Below are positions 34,770 through 47,076 of a stretch of DNA of 64,000 nucleotides, one piece after another (the stretch's first letter is position 1; each line of letters opens with the position of its first letter). The stretch covers positions 27,388,822-27,452,821 of the forward strand of contig NC_044922.1 of NCBI RefSeq assembly GCF_003576645.1, read 5' to 3'. The translations under genes were made by a program, and so were the position numbers. Source of the DNA: Ipomoea triloba. Lineage: Eukaryota; Streptophyta; Magnoliopsida; Solanales; Convolvulaceae. The notes beneath the pieces are model-generated. The model was given only the letters and a program-made list of their open reading frames with translations. It was not told the DNA's origin and made no database searches.

Positions 34770-36630
34770 AGTGGTTAAAAATCCTCTCGTAAATCAAAGT
34801 ATTAGATTCCCTACTATTGTTACATGTGCACTTAGAGCCTCCCCATTTGTGGTTTTTGCAGTCTTTTTGTCCATGTAGAAGAGAGAAATTACTATGATTG
34901 TCTTGCAAGAACTAAGGTTTTTGTGGGTCCTATCGGAAAGAAATGATAGAAGAGAGTTGCAGATGTCCAGCGGGCAGGCAGGCGGGTGAACTGCTTTGAT
35001 TTTTTTTATTTTTTATTTTTTTTCGTTAGATTTTGATTTTGCTTTTTATTTTTTTTTCTCTCTTTTTTCTTTTATTCTTTCCCCTCTCTTTCCTATATGG
35101 CCGGTAAAAACCAATACTAAAATTCAAGCTAATGATGATACTCGTATAGCTCTTTCGTGATGAATTGTGATAATTGGATTGGCATAAATGAGTGATTAAT
35201 TCGCCATTAAGACACTCTATTGCTATCTAGTATATGAAGATAAGGCGCTTTATAGTATCCTGATAATGCCTTTAGTCATTTAGTCCATGCCGAGTTGAGT
35301 TTTAATAATTAGATTGAGATCACTTATTGGGAACCACCATTTGAGACATTGGATTAATATGTTAGAACTAAACCATAATACATACGAAGTAATTTATTTG
35401 GACTAGTTTAGATCTATTATCACACTGTGTTTTGCATCCATGAAAAAAGATTAATATAATTAATTTGTTTTAGGTGATGGGAAAAATTTGTCGTCATTAT
35501 CAAATTTTACACTAGAGTTAACTCTGTTCTTATATAATTGTAGTCCGCACTAGATAACATGATTTACTTCAATAAGTAACTTCTGTGCATTATATTTAAA
35601 CTTTTAACTTGTGCTTTTAACTTGTATCAAGTATCATAGTATAATTACCATTATTGGAATTCATATATTATGAACTTTCACAATAAACTATTTTGTTGTT
35701 TGTTGTAGGGGGTTCTGACTTCTGATTAGCAGACAAATGAGTACCAGCAGATCACTGGATCAATATTTTGCTTAGTTCTGGATCAATACAATCTTATTTC
35801 ACTAAGCTTTGTTTAGTTTGTCTCTTTTAGTAATTGTAAATTTGTAATTAATTAGGTAATGTATTTTGCCCTTTTGGGTTGTGGTTCAGTGTATTTATTT
35901 TTCAGCATATTTTATTTTTTAGATTTATTTTAAAATTTTGGGTTTATTTATTGTTCTGCATATTTTACGGAGTATCTTTTAGATTGGTTTTTAAATTTTG
36001 GATTTGTTTTCAGAATTTTCTTAGATATAAATTTTCAAAAATTTTAAAGTTTTTAAAACAATAGTAAAATTTCGGGTTCCTGAACCCGACCCGACCCAAA
36101 CCGAACCCGGTCGCTGGTCGTTCTTCTTCAAAGATCGCAGCCGGGTGTTCAGGTAAGTCGCTGATTTTTATATTATTTATTTTTAATATATTTTAGAAAA
36201 TTTTCAGTTTATTTTAAATTAGATGTATTCTATATTGGTTCCTCTTCTGGTCGTCGTTTCCTCGCCACCGCTTGGGTGGTCGCTGCTTCATAGGTCGATT
36301 GCCACTGCTACTGCTACTGCTACGGGTTCGTAATTGCTAATCCCTTTTACTCTAAATCTCAATTCCTAATTCCTAATTTCATAAATTCCTATTTCCATTT
36401 GTCTAATAGAAAAGCATACTTGTTGGTACTAGATTGCTTATCTACTAATCTTGCTGCAATTGTTTTGTATGTTGCCTTTTGTAGGCATTATTGTGTTTTT
36501 AATTGTTGTGTCGTCCCTCATTACTCGAATTAGAAGAGGTAAGTTCTCTCCAACCTTTGTTTAATTCTCATTAACTAAACAACTTCTTGTTCACTACAAA
36601 GTACGTTTTATATCGTTTGTTGTGCCTTCT
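34770..36630. other. AT-rich intergenic with GC-richer patch 36070-36330
   Basis: No gene established. 36070-36330 has a run of CCGAACCCGACC-like text and a (CTGCTA)n stretch with plausible donor sites (TTCAG|GTAAGT near 36150), so it could be a leader exon of the unassigned exons below. Confidence 0.35.
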
Positions 36631-36639
36631 ATGGATGCA

Positions 36640-37745
36640 GGTTGGAATCAGAACTCACACCCAATGAACAACTGAAAGTAGAAGCAGAAGGGGTGATGCA
36701 GCAGTTAATGACAATGGTTCAATATATTGCTGTGAGTATTATGTCCTTGATTTCAAGTTCCTTCTACTTTTTGCCCTTTTAAAAGAGCTTGAAGGATAAA
36801 ACTTGAGCTGTAGAAAGGTGGAATGTAGGATGGTGATTGGCTGAAAAGATAAATGACTATTGAAAAGGGATGCATCGATTGGTTGATTTGAAAATGGCAT
36901 GAATATGTGAGATGTATATTTAGAGTGATGGGTGCTGAGGGATGCAATTATTATTGCCATTTGAGCAGAGAGTGCTCAAAGCAACTGATAGACTGTAAGG
37001 CAGATTTGATGCTAGCAGAAATTCTGCATTATCTCTAGCAAACTAATGTTTCAAAATCAGAGAAACATGTATTTTGCTTAGTCTAGTATATACCAAAGGA
37101 GTACATATGAAATTGACCATTCATGACTAGGTAGATCACTTGAGCTTTTATCAATTATGTAGAAGCATAAAAAGTACTAAGTAATGTTAGGTAACTTTTA
37201 GAAGCTTAAAGAATAATTCAATAATCCAAATAAAGAGCACTTGGTGTCTTTCCTTGAGTCCACCTTATTTGTTCTTTCCCCGTCTTACGGTGTATCTATT
37301 ATGCTCTAAAGATAAATAACTTGTTAAGTAATAATGTAATTAGAAATTACATTAATCTCTGTTCTCTTCAATCAGCTGAACATTGATGTAAGAGTTGCCA
37401 CGTTTCTGTTTTCATGTTTTCTCAAGTCAAGTAACTATAGCTTTGTGTTATCTGATTTTGGTGTAGGAGAAACTTTATAATTGGCTATGTACATGTTTGC
37501 TTTGTTTTCAGTTTCTTCTTACTCTTATTGGATATGGTTCCTCATACTTTGCTCATGTTCTGGCTCTTGCTTTAGACTAAATTGCTTCACCTTAGTGTCT
37601 ACGTTGGGCTACATTTGTAATCTAAATATACATGTTTCTATTGCTTCTTTTTATTTTTTATTTTTGAAGATGAGGGAGAAAACAAAGTGATTGGCTGAAG
37701 AACAGGCACACATTTTTGAGATTAAACTGGAGCTAACCGGGTGAT
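36640..37745 (+). pseudogene. Unidentified exon-like fragments
   Basis: After a TGCAG acceptor, 36641-36732 translates to LESELTPNEQLKVEAEGVMQ followed by QLMTMVQYIA, a hydrophilic helix-like stretch. 37668-37740 gives KMREKTK, a stop, LAEEQAHIFEIKLELTG and a stop. The two pieces look like consecutive exons of one alpha-helical protein with nonsense mutations. I do not recognise the gene. Confidence 0.35.
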
Positions 37746-37802
37746 TGACTAAATGATGAAACACAAGCTGATGAAAATGAAGTACTTTATGTTTTTTTTT
37801 TG

Positions 37803-40070
37803 GGAAAACGGCGCTTTTGGCCCCTCAATTGTTTTAATTTTAGAGATTTAGTCCCTCTCAATTGATTTGAACAAATTTGATCCTTTAGTTGTTCATAATA
37901 GATCACATTTGATCCCTTGATGTTATATAATTCTTTTTTTTTTAATAATTTCTTTTTATGAAGGTTATATTTGTCTATTCCTTTAAACAATTCAACTTTC
38001 TTCTCCTTCTTCTTAATTGGGTTTGCTAGAACTATGAGGAAGACTGCTTGAGAAAGCCAAGAGCGAAACCCATTATTAAAGCAGTTGAGGGAGAAGGGAT
38101 CTGTTGTTTCTCACACTTAAGTTTTCCTTTTCCATTGTCAATCCCATTAGCAATCATAGATTCAGGCATAGTTGTTTTATAATTTGATGAAAGAACTGTT
38201 GACCCCATTTTTTTTATCCCTAATTATACAGAAATTGGTCCTAATAATGACTACAGAAATTATCAACTCATCAAATGTTTAGTAATCTAGTTATCTTGTG
38301 CCTTGGAGGTATCCCAATTCTAGTTCTTATGTTTGCACCCACTATCTTTATATCTTCAACAGAATAGATGCCAGAGGCCAGAAGCGAGCGGTGGCGCCGA
38401 TGAAGAGTGAGGCAACGAAAAAAATTGACTGGCATGAGATTAGAACTAACGACATAGTTGGCCGATACTCACAGCCAGCCACCAGAACTCGGCGTTCCCC
38501 CGGTCTCCCTTCTCCTTTTCCATCTTACCATCTTTGAGTGCATTTACTTCATTTGGCAAAATTCATTTTATTTCAAATAGTGCATCTATTATCTATATAC
38601 CATTTTCTTGTGCAAATTCCTTTGTTTTGTTGCTCATAGCCGAAGCATTCTCCATGTTTCAAGCTCAGACTCATATGATTTTAGCTTTATAAGCTCATAA
38701 TCATTTACCCTGGGCCATGGCTTCTTGACAACTCACTAAGCAGATAGAGAAGAAAGTTGAATTGTTAAAGAGAATGGACAAATATAACCTTCATGAAAAT
38801 AAATTATTAAAAAAAATTAATTATATAACATCAAGGGATCAAATGTGATCTATTATGAACAACTAAAGGATCAAATTTGTTCAAATCAATTGAGAGGGAC
38901 TAAATCTCTAAAATTAAAACAATTGAGGGGCCAANTTGGCCCCTCAATTGTTTTAATTTTAGAGATTTAGTCCCTCTCAATTGATTTGAACAAATTTGAT
39001 CCTTTAGTTGTTCATAATAGATCACATTTGATCCCTTGATGTTATATAATTAATTTTTTTTAATAATTTATTTTCATGAAGGTTATATTTGTCCATTCTC
39101 TTTAACAATTCAACTTTCTTCTCTATCTGCTTAGTGAGTTGTCAAGAAGCCATGGCCCAGGGTAAATGATTATGAGCTTATAAAGCTAAAATCATATGAG
39201 TCTGAGCTTGAAACATGGAGAATGCTTCGGCTATGAGCAACAAAACAAAGGAATTTGCACAAGAAAATGGTATATAGATAATAGATGCACTATTTGAAAT
39301 AAAATGAATTTTGCCAAATGAAGTAAATGCACTCAAAGATGGTAAGATGGAAAAGGAGAAGGGAGACCGGGGGAACGCCGAGTTCTGGTGGCTGGCTGTG
39401 AGTATCGGCCAACTATGTCGTTAGTTCTAATCTCATGCCAGTCAATTTTTTTCGTTGCCTCACTCTTCATCGGCGCCACCGCTCGCTTCTGGCCTCTGGC
39501 ATCTATTCTGTTGAAGATATAAAGATAGTGGGTGCAAACATAAGAACTAGAATTGGGATACCTCCAAGGCACAAGATAACTAGATTACTAAACATTTGAT
39601 GAGTTGATAATTTCTGTAGTCATTATTAGGACCAATTTCTGTATAATTAGGGATAAAAAAAATGGGGTCAACAGTTCTTTCATCAAATTATAAAACAACT
39701 ATGCCTGAATCTATGATTGCTAATGGGATTGACAATGGAAAAGGAAAACTTAAGTGTGAGAAACAACAGATCCCTTCTCCCTCAACTGCTTTAATAATGG
39801 GTTTCGCTCTTGGCTTTCTCAAGCAGTCTTCCTCATAGTTCTAGCAAACCCAATTAAGAAGAAGGAGAAGAAAGTTGAATTGTTTAAAGGAATAGACAAA
39901 TATAACCTTCATAAAAAGAAATTATTAAAAAAAAAAGAATTATATAACATCAAGGGATCAAATGTGATCTATTATGAACAACTAAAGGATCAAATTTGTT
40001 CAAATCAATTGAGAGGGACTAAATCTCTAAAATTAAAACAATTGAGGGGCCAATAGTGCCGTTTTCCCTT
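37803..40070. repeat. 1.1 kb long-TIR element and its mirror image about one N
   Basis: 37818-38934 is a unit with ~170-bp terminal inverted repeats (TTGGCCCCTCAATTG ... CAATTGAGGGGCCAA). 38936-40053 is its exact reverse complement, with the axis at the single N at 38935 (for instance the frame 38298-38537 plus recurs at 39333-39572 minus). Only the outermost bases differ (CGGCGCTTTTGG against the complement of CCAATAGTGCCG). The TIR text (GGGAAAACGGC) and length suggest a Mutator-like MITE. Interior 38370-38530 is GC-richer and may be captured DNA. Confidence 0.85.
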
Positions 40071-40315
40071 CTTTTTTTTTTTTTTTTTGACTTTTTTGTG
40101 TGTATGGCAATAGTACATTGATTAAATATTTATGGATCGGACACGATACTATCCTTTTGTTGTAAACAATTTTGATATTTAAATATATTTTCATTTTGAA
40201 TTTGGATAGTGTGTACATTATTTTGTAAATGATATAGAATGTATTGACAAGATAAAACATAATTATAGCAAGATCAAAATAATAAAAATAATTTATATAA
40301 ATATAGATTTTCCTG
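40071..40315. other. AT-rich spacer
   Basis: Poly-T and AT-rich; no gene. Confidence 0.5.
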
Positions 40316-40625
40316 CCAACAGTTGGTCACAATTTCCGACCAACAGTTGGAAGGAAATCAACATAATGCACTAGGGAAATTTCCGACCAACATGTGGTCG
40401 ATATTTCTGTCCAACGGGTCAAAGTTGGATGGAAATTCCCATTCTAAAAATGGTGGGTTACTATCCGGAAATTCCGTCCAACGGGTCGAAGTTGGACGGA
40501 ATTTCCGATGTTCATTTTTCCTGATCCTCATTTTGGTCGGAATGTTGGTCGGAAACCCGTTTTCCGACCAATAACCCTCGTTTTCCGTCCAATTTTCGTT
40601 GGACGGAAATTGGGAGTTTTCCAGC
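40316..40625. mobile_element. CACTA-like subterminal repeat region
   Basis: Clustered direct and inverted copies of TTTCCGACCAAC and GTTGGTCGGAAA / TTGGACGGAAATT, the style of CACTA (En/Spm) subterminal repeats. No CACTA terminus or TSD identified, so only a fragment or a degenerate end. Confidence 0.5.
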
Positions 40626-40701
40626 CATGATTGAGCAATAAAAAATAAATAAACAATTAAAAATACCTATTAAATCCTATCCATCATATCTTTACCAAAT
40701 G

Positions 40702-41056
40702 TAGAGCTGTCAATGCGGGCTGGCGGGCCCCGCCCCGCCAAAGCCCGTCAAAGCCCACCTTTGTGGCGGGGCGGGCTAAAAAGCCCGCCAAAAAGCGGGC
40801 CTAAGTAGAGGCAACCCGCCCCGCCCCGCCTTAAGCCCGCGGGCCTTGGCGGGGGCCCGCCAAATTTTAAAAGTTTTAAATTTAAATAAAAATTAATATA
40901 AAAATGTAGTAAGTGTATACTAAAATAATTTGGATAATTTAAACATATAGTAATGTATTTGTAATTTTTTAAACACAATAATGACTAATAAATAAGTGTT
41001 AATCCATAAGTTAATAACAAATCATTTATATAATTTACTAATGTTTTGAACTTGAT

Positions 41057-41087
<31 letters not shown>

Positions 41088-41604
41088 TATTGTATTAGTT
41101 TACAGTCCAGTTAGCTATATATTATAATTATATAGTGTTAGTTTACAGTTTATACTCCGTATATTATAATTAGTGTATTAATTTATAGATTGAAAACTAA
41201 TATAATTATATAATTATATAATTAGTTTATAAAATTCAATGTAATTATATATTGAATTTTGATTTACAGTTTACACTGTAAACCAAAATTCAATTACTAT
41301 TACATTAATTATATAAAAGGGTGTATATATATATTACACACACACTAATGTTAGTAATATAATCAAGATGAAAAGACATATTAAATGTTATAGATTTACT
41401 ATTGTAGTATTTATTTATTTTAATAATTTTTTATTATACATTTGGCGGGCCCCCGCCAAGCCCGCCCTGCCAAGCCCGCGGGTTAGGCGGGAGCGGGCTA
41501 AAAAGCCCGCCTTAAAACGGGCTCAAAAAATTAGAGCCCGCCCTGCCCTTTTGGCGGGGCGGAACGGGCTAGCCCGGCGGGCTAAGCCCATTTTGACGGC
41601 TCTA
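40702..41604. mobile_element. Non-autonomous hAT element, 903 bp, 8-bp TSD
   Basis: Perfect 8-bp duplication ACCAAATG at 40694-40701 and 41605-41612. The ends are TAGAGCTGTCAA and the complement TAGAGCCGTCAA, which are hAT-type. Both arms are extremely GC-rich, with repeated GGCGGGC/GCCCGCC (40715-40862 and 41445-41590), and the core is AT-rich with a (TA)n tract at about 41056-41082. Frames in the arms (40748-40978, 41368-41766) are compositional artefacts. Confidence 0.88.
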
Positions 41605-41975
41605 ACCAAATGTAAGGTCAGATTAGACCAGATTAACTCATTTTGGTCAAAATGGCAGGTGAATCTGGACAAAAGTGAGAAATTTATCACACTTTCACAA
41701 CTTTCACCAGGTCATAGCCTGACCAAACATAAAAGACCCCTACCATACAGAATCATGAAACAATAGAGAAAGAATACTAAAACAAGATCAATAGCTGCAA
41801 AATGTGCATTTCAAATTGTATGACATCAAACAGTCAAAGTGGGAAGAAACTATTAGCTAGGATACAGCTATAACACTGCAATAAAAATGGGAAAGTTAAC
41901 AATCAAGACTTACGCAGTTTGAAGAACTTCATCACAGACAAAGTTCAATAGCTTTAGTTTTATTGAGGGGCTTAA

Positions 41976-42350
41976 TGTAACGCGCGGGGCACTTTCCTAC
42001 AAATTTCCAGACATGTGGGACACCTTGCCGAGGTTTGCTACACTTTCTGGACCTTTCTAGGAGTTGTACATAAGTTCCCATAGTTGGTAGAATAGTCTAG
42101 AAACATATACATAACACTGGAGGTAGTAGGAAGTATAGAACATTCTAGAATATTATGAAATCCAAGTGTGTAGAGATAGTTTTGGAGGATTCTAGAAAAT
42201 CAATATTAGCCGTAGGATTAAATAGATCTCCACCATCCATTGAGGAGGTGGAATGGGTATAAATACCTCTAGTAGGGCTCATTTGTAAATCATCCAAGAG
42301 AGGACCCAAGAGTTGTATTCAAGGGTGGAATAAAATGTAGAAGTATTACA
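41976..42350 (+). other. LTR-like or promoter-like segment
   Basis: Begins TGTAACGCGCGGGG and ends AGTATTACA. It has TATAAATA at about 42258 and AATAAA at about 42328, in the order expected for a short LTR. No matching TSD (CTTAA against AGTTC), so only tentative. Confidence 0.3.
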
Positions 42351-42655
42351 AGTTCCCTACTAAGTTTAAGTATTAAAGAGACTTAAAACTGCCTTAAATA
42401 GGGTCAAACTAAACCTCAAAGATTAATTTCCATTAAGTACAGAACATTATAATAGACCAATGAATATGAGTAATGGAAGTTTAAACTGATAGAACATACT
42501 TTTTAAATAATGTAATGCAAGGTTTAATGACAGAAGCTATCATTACTACTAAAAAAACTCTTCAGTTCCACTGACAGAATAAAAAGCACAAGCAAATTAA
42601 TTAAAGGAAGAATCAATTTCTTACTTTTCACCTATTTAAATACATTCTATTCTGT

Positions 42656-43006
42656 TCAAACAAAAAAAAAAGTCAATGTTGAAGACTTAAAAGAACATGA
42701 TCCTGTGTACCTCCCGCCATGGTCTATGCCGCCCCTGCCGCCCACCCGGGGCATGGTTGTGTCTCCCACCATAGTAACGAATCTTAATACTTCAGCACAT
42801 AGGTAGTAACGCCGTAAAAAGTTATATCGCTGGTGTCTTCCAGTGTAGTTCCACCTGTAGGCTACATCGAAGCGATTATTGTGTATCAGAATGTGGAAGG
42901 TGTAGCCATAGCAATCAATCCGTATTTGATGGGCCATACCCACAGATTCTTGCACGATTCTTGAATTTGCCGCAAAAAAAGACGATTCCCACAACCCGTC
43001 GATCAT
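42656..43006 (-). CDS. Hypothetical ORF, possible captured fragment
   Basis: Longest open frame of this stretch (116 codons), with balanced composition unlike its AT-rich surroundings. It includes GMAHQIRIDCYGYTFHIL and NNRFDVAYRWNYTGRHQR. I recognise no family. It lies downstream (on the minus strand) of the Helitron-type exons and could be a further exon of that gene or a captured piece. The AAAAAAAAA at its 3' end gives the FFFV tail and is not informative. Confidence 0.3.
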   Translation of the reverse strand: MIDGLWESSFFAANSRIVQESVGMAHQIRIDCYGYTFHILIHNNRFDVAYRWNYTGRHQRYNFLRRYYLCAEVLRFVTMVGDTTMPRVGGRGGIDHGGRYTGSCSFKSSTLTFFFV

Positions 43007-43274
43007 TACTTGCGTCTTATAGTTCTCATTATTACAATTTCCAATAAGTTTACAAATTGCATGCTAAATTGCTAACGTAAAAATAATAATAACACAAGTA
43101 AAAAACGGTGGATACATGCATAAGGAAAGTAATTTTTATTTTGTTAATTTAAATAATAACACGGGTAAATAATATTAGGTAGGAATTCTTTAAAAATGTA
43201 AATTGCATATAAAATAAGACAAATTGCATGCTAAATTGCTAACTTAAGACAAATTGCATAAAAGAAAAATCGAA

Positions 43275-43422
43275 AAGGGTCAAATAAGCCCCTTAATATT
43301 ATACCAAAAGTCAATTAGGTAACTGAAATTATGAGTTCATGTATTTAATTGCACCTTTCGAAAGTTGAGGGACCTAATTGACTTTTAGTATAATGTTAAG
43401 AGACTTATTTGACCCTTTTCCC
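43275..43422. mobile_element. Small MITE with 25-bp-scale TIRs
   Basis: The ends AAAAGGGTCAAATAAGCCCC and the complement of ACTTATTTGACCCTTTTC form inverted repeats, with further inverted matches inside (CCAAAAGTCAATTAGGT / CCTAATTGACTTTTAG). About 148 bp, non-coding. Confidence 0.7.
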
Positions 43423-43719
43423 AAAGAAAAAAAAAGACAAATTATTATTCCAATTAATATGTCTGCCAATAAGTTCACAAATTGCATGTTAAATTGCTAA
43501 CAAAAAGGCAAATTGCATAATAAAAAAATGCAAATTATTATTCCAATCAATATGTCATCCAATCAATGAGCCTATTTTTAAAAATTTTCAAATAAACATC
43601 TTATCTAATGAATTCCAGTATCACTATATAGAGCATGCAACCATCTAAAAATTTCCAAAAAGTTGTAAACAGGGACTGGGAATAACAAAAGGCAAAAACC
43701 ATACTGAAGTATAAATTAC

Positions 43720-44561
43720 CATTCGTAACATCAGCTAATGGTTGGCGTGATGAAGATATTGAAGTTGGCATATTTGGCGTATTTAATGAACGCTCATTAG
43801 ACGGTGAGAACATGTTATTCATATCAACTGCAATTTTTTTTATATAAACATATATATCACATTTATCGTATAGAATTTATTTTTATTCAAGCATATATAA
43901 CAACACATTTACCATATACAACAAATGAAGAAATATGTACTGAACTAATAGAGAAAATTCTTACCATCTGTGATGACAGTCGAGGGTGTGAAGGAACCAA
44001 TTGTACTATTCAATTCATATAAACTTGGGTTGCTAGCAACTGCAATTTTTTTGCAAAATAAATAATTGAATCAAATAAAGACAAAATAATATTAATACAT
44101 CAAAATAAAACTATTATTGAATATATAAAATAAGATTAAAATATTATTTTAGTCGAAATGGAAAATAAGATCATTTGAATATAACATATACCATTTGTGA
44201 TTGCACTTAATGATGGACTTTGATGAGCATTAACTGCAACAATTTAACCGAACAAATCAATCAAAATTTGCATATAATTTAACCTATTATGTTACATTAT
44301 ATTATATTATATTTTTGAATAGTAGTACCTTTGTTGGGTATATTAATAGGTGTTGATGGAGAGCAAACCGTAAATCCACCAAACAATGCTTCATTACCAG
44401 CTACTGCAGTTATTTATATTGAAGCAGAAAAATTTATGACTGCATTTTATATAGAAAAAAATAGGCGCGTAGGTTATTAAAAAAATGCTCACCGTTAAAT
44501 CTCGGATGAACTGGATTAAATGGTGAAGAACCAACAGTTGCTTGTAATGCCAACTCATTTT
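43720..44561 (-). pseudogene. Helitron-type N-terminal exons
   Basis: A chain of short exons with the same phase (each begins two bases into a codon and ends one base into the next): about 44493-44561 (ENELALQATVGSSPFNPVHP), 44329-44403 (VAGNEALFGGFTVCSPST), 44193-44235 (VNAHQSPSLSAITN), about 43968-44040 (SLYELNSTIGSFTPSTVIT) and 43722-43830 (SISSSRQPLADVTN). RQPLADVTN and this Ser/Thr-rich run of repeat-like exons resemble the region upstream of Rep in plant Helitron proteins, and the exon style equals the plus-strand gene at 61.8 kb. Rep and helicase domains were not found downstream, so this is an N-terminal remnant or the gene is interrupted. Confidence 0.55.
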
Positions 44562-45366
44562 CTAAAATACAAAATAAAAAAAATCAGTAATTAGACAATT
44601 CTCATATAATGATTCGTACTTTAAATACCCTTACAAAATATATATAGTTATACCCTTCATTTTTTTTCCCTTTTAAGTTTGAAAAGCCTTTCTTTATGGA
44701 AGTAAAAATAATAATTACTTTCAAATCGTTTGAAGTAAATAATTTAACATGGAAATCTAAAATATTACTATAAATTTAGTAAAAGTTTCAACTTCAAACA
44801 AAATTCAATTTCAACTTAAATTATCTTACCATTTTCATTTTTAAAAAAGACCAAATTCATTGCCTTAGTTTTTTAAAGATAAATTAAAAAGTGCTATTTT
44901 TTAGTTTAGGTTTTCCATAATCAGGGAGATAAAGGAAAAGATTTGAAAAATTAACATAGATGATTGAACAGCTCATCTACACCTCCTTCAACAATTTCAA
45001 TTTTAATTATTTTAGCTTTTATAGTTATATTATACACTTCATTTTTTTCCATTTTAATTTTTTTTAAAATCCCTTTTAAGTTGGAAACACCTTTCTTTAT
45101 TCTTCCTAGGTTTATTCATTATTATTTGCTTGGGTGTTCATTTTTTTTTATCCTTAATTCAGCTCCCTCCATCCCTCCCTCCCTGCTCTGCCTGCTTTCC
45201 ATTACTCCATGGCCACCAGAGGCAAAAGCTCCACCTAACATTCAATGGTGAACTACACCACAAGCCTTTCACTCTCTCTGGCCTCTACTTAAAAATCAAC
45301 CCCCATTTTCTCCCACCGCAGATCTGAGAGCCTAGCATCAGATCGAAGCCCCGGAAAAGCGTAGAT
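44562..45366. other. AT-rich spacer with pyrimidine-rich end
   Basis: No gene recognised. 45165-45360 is GC-richer and leads directly into the CLASP-like ATG, so it may be that gene's captured 5' UTR. Confidence 0.4.
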
Positions 45367-45501
45367 GGATGAGGCGTTGGAGTTGGTGGGTGCCAATGAC
45401 ACCAAGGAGAGAATGGCAGGCGTTGAGCGACTACACCTGCATCGCCATCGCACTCCGGCCAGCGGCCACCACCACCGCACACCGGTCATCGCCAATTTAA
45501 G
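45367..45501 (+). pseudogene. CLASP: CLASP-like N-terminal exon fragment
   Basis: MDEALELVGANDTKERMAGV followed by ERLH matches the start of plant CLASP (CLIP-associated, microtubule-binding protein; recalled start MEEALELARAKDTKERM). After ERLH the reading changes to a His/Arg-rich stretch (HRHRTPASGHHHRTP) and reaches AAG|GTCTGTG. Only about 23 residues match, so only the first exon start was kept. No TOG repeat follows. Same strand as the MCM4 and ABCC fragments downstream. Confidence 0.55.
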
Positions 45502-46544
45502 GTCTGTGTTACTGAATGAGAAACCCTAGCTTTATGATTTGTTCGTTTATTATTTTTTTAAAATAATAATTTCAATTGTGTTCTGATTTATGATAGTACT
45601 TTATTATAAAATAATTGAATCCATTTCTGTTTCTCAATTTGAGAAACCCTAGTCTTGTTTCTCAATTTGAGAAACCCTAAAGTATATAGATAATAAGGAA
45701 AATAATGAATGAAACAAAATATAATGAGATTTAATTTTGGCTCTAACCTTGATTTGTGGTCTTTTGCTTTTTTCTCCCCCTTAGAATTGTTGATTCTGTG
45801 AGTTTCCTCATGTTGTTTAAGTGAATTGTGAAAACTGATACTCACAACAAAATTAGAAAGATCATAGTTAATTTATAGCTAATTATATGAGTAGTTCAAA
45901 TTTGATTAAAGAGCCCAAGAATGAATGTCATGGCCCAATTTATGTGATCAATGACCTTGAATAAAAATTTTAAAGAGATCATTGAATTAAGGAAAAAAAG
46001 TAATAATTCAATATATTTAATATAATAATTTAAGGAGATTTTCTTGAGTTTTATCAACATTCATTTACAGCTACATGAAAATATTTCAAGAATTCAAGAT
46101 AAGATGCTCTAACTCATACACATTATAACTATACTATCCACACTTGAGTTTTATGCTATTTTTTGTTTTTATTTTTATACTATCTTAGACTTAGCAAAGT
46201 TTATTTTTTATTTTTTTTTTATTTTTTTTGGGTAATGTGAATTGTTGAGCTCTGGAAGGTTTTTTTCATTCAATTTTAGTAAGTAGTTTATTTGGTGAAT
46301 CGAAATATGTGATTGCTAATCAATTAGGTAAAAAAGCTATTTAAACTCTTAATTTGATTTGAAATCATTAGTTTTTGAAGGCAAAGGACTGTTAAATCAC
46401 TTTTTAAGGCAAGCTATGATAATTCTTGCAGCTATTTTAAATGCTTTGATGCTTTTGAGCTGAAACTTTTTTATCATTGTTGTGAAATCTGATGGGAGAA
46501 ATATATGCTAGCATTTGAAACTAAAAGGTGTTTCTTTTGGTATC
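45502..46544. other. AT-rich spacer, possibly captured intron
   Basis: No coding family seen. AAACCCTAGTCTTGTTTCTC-type text occurs in near-duplicate at about 45518-45530 and 45640-45680. Confidence 0.4.
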
Positions 46545-47076
46545 AAACTTACATTGATTGTCTCCATTTGAAGAAGACTGATCGTTCAAGAATGCATCTA
46601 GAGGATCCAAATGGAAGTTGAAAATGGCATTTGTAGGAATGAGAATGAGCCTTCTCTTGACTCTGCGGATAAGGTGACTTAAATGCACTTCCTCTCTAAT
46701 GAAGTATGATACCCCACTTCCTTGCTTATAATGTGTGCTCTTAATGTCAGGTGGAGCAGTTAAAGGAATTGTCTAAGCAGCCTGATATATATGAAAGGTT
46801 GACCAGATCCTTGGCACCAAATATATGGGAGTTGGATGATGTCAAGAAAGGTCTTCTTTGCCAGGTATTGTACACTCAATAGAATTAATTTATTTTTGTC
46901 CAAATATAGTAAATGTCAGATGAATGACTATCAATTTATCGGAATCTACAAAGTTGATGCTAACATTATATATGTGGCTTCATTTAGCTTTTTGGTGGCA
47001 ATGCATTGAAATTGCCATCTGGTGCAAGCTTCAGAGGAGATATTAATATCCTTCTTGTTGGAACACAGGGGAGGTT
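46545..47076 (+). pseudogene. MCM4: MCM4 gene fragment (3 exons), broken
   Basis: Part of the replicative helicase subunit MCM4. About 46549-46671: YIDCLHLKKTDRSRMHLEDP, then one extra A shifts the frame before MEVENGICRNENEPSLDSAD. 46751-46864 (in frame, 38 codons): [20 protein letters not shown], then [18 protein letters not shown]. From 46988: LFGGNALKLPSGASFRGDIN, then ILLVG, after which TQGR replaces the DPGTSKSQ Walker A motif and similarity ends at about 47076. Splice sites CAG|GTATTG and TTTAG|CTT are kept, so genomic DNA was copied. No ATPase activity is possible. Confidence 0.88.

Noticed and set aside
38298..39572. Identical 79-codon frames on both strands
   Set aside because: Both belong to the mirrored long-TIR element; no protein family and probably an assembly duplicate.
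40748..41766. Frames in the arms of the hAT element
   Set aside because: Composition artefact of GC-rich terminal repeats; no domain.
41976..42350. Confident LTR call
   Set aside because: TATA and AATAAA are in the right order but no TSD and no repeat partner; kept only as tentative.
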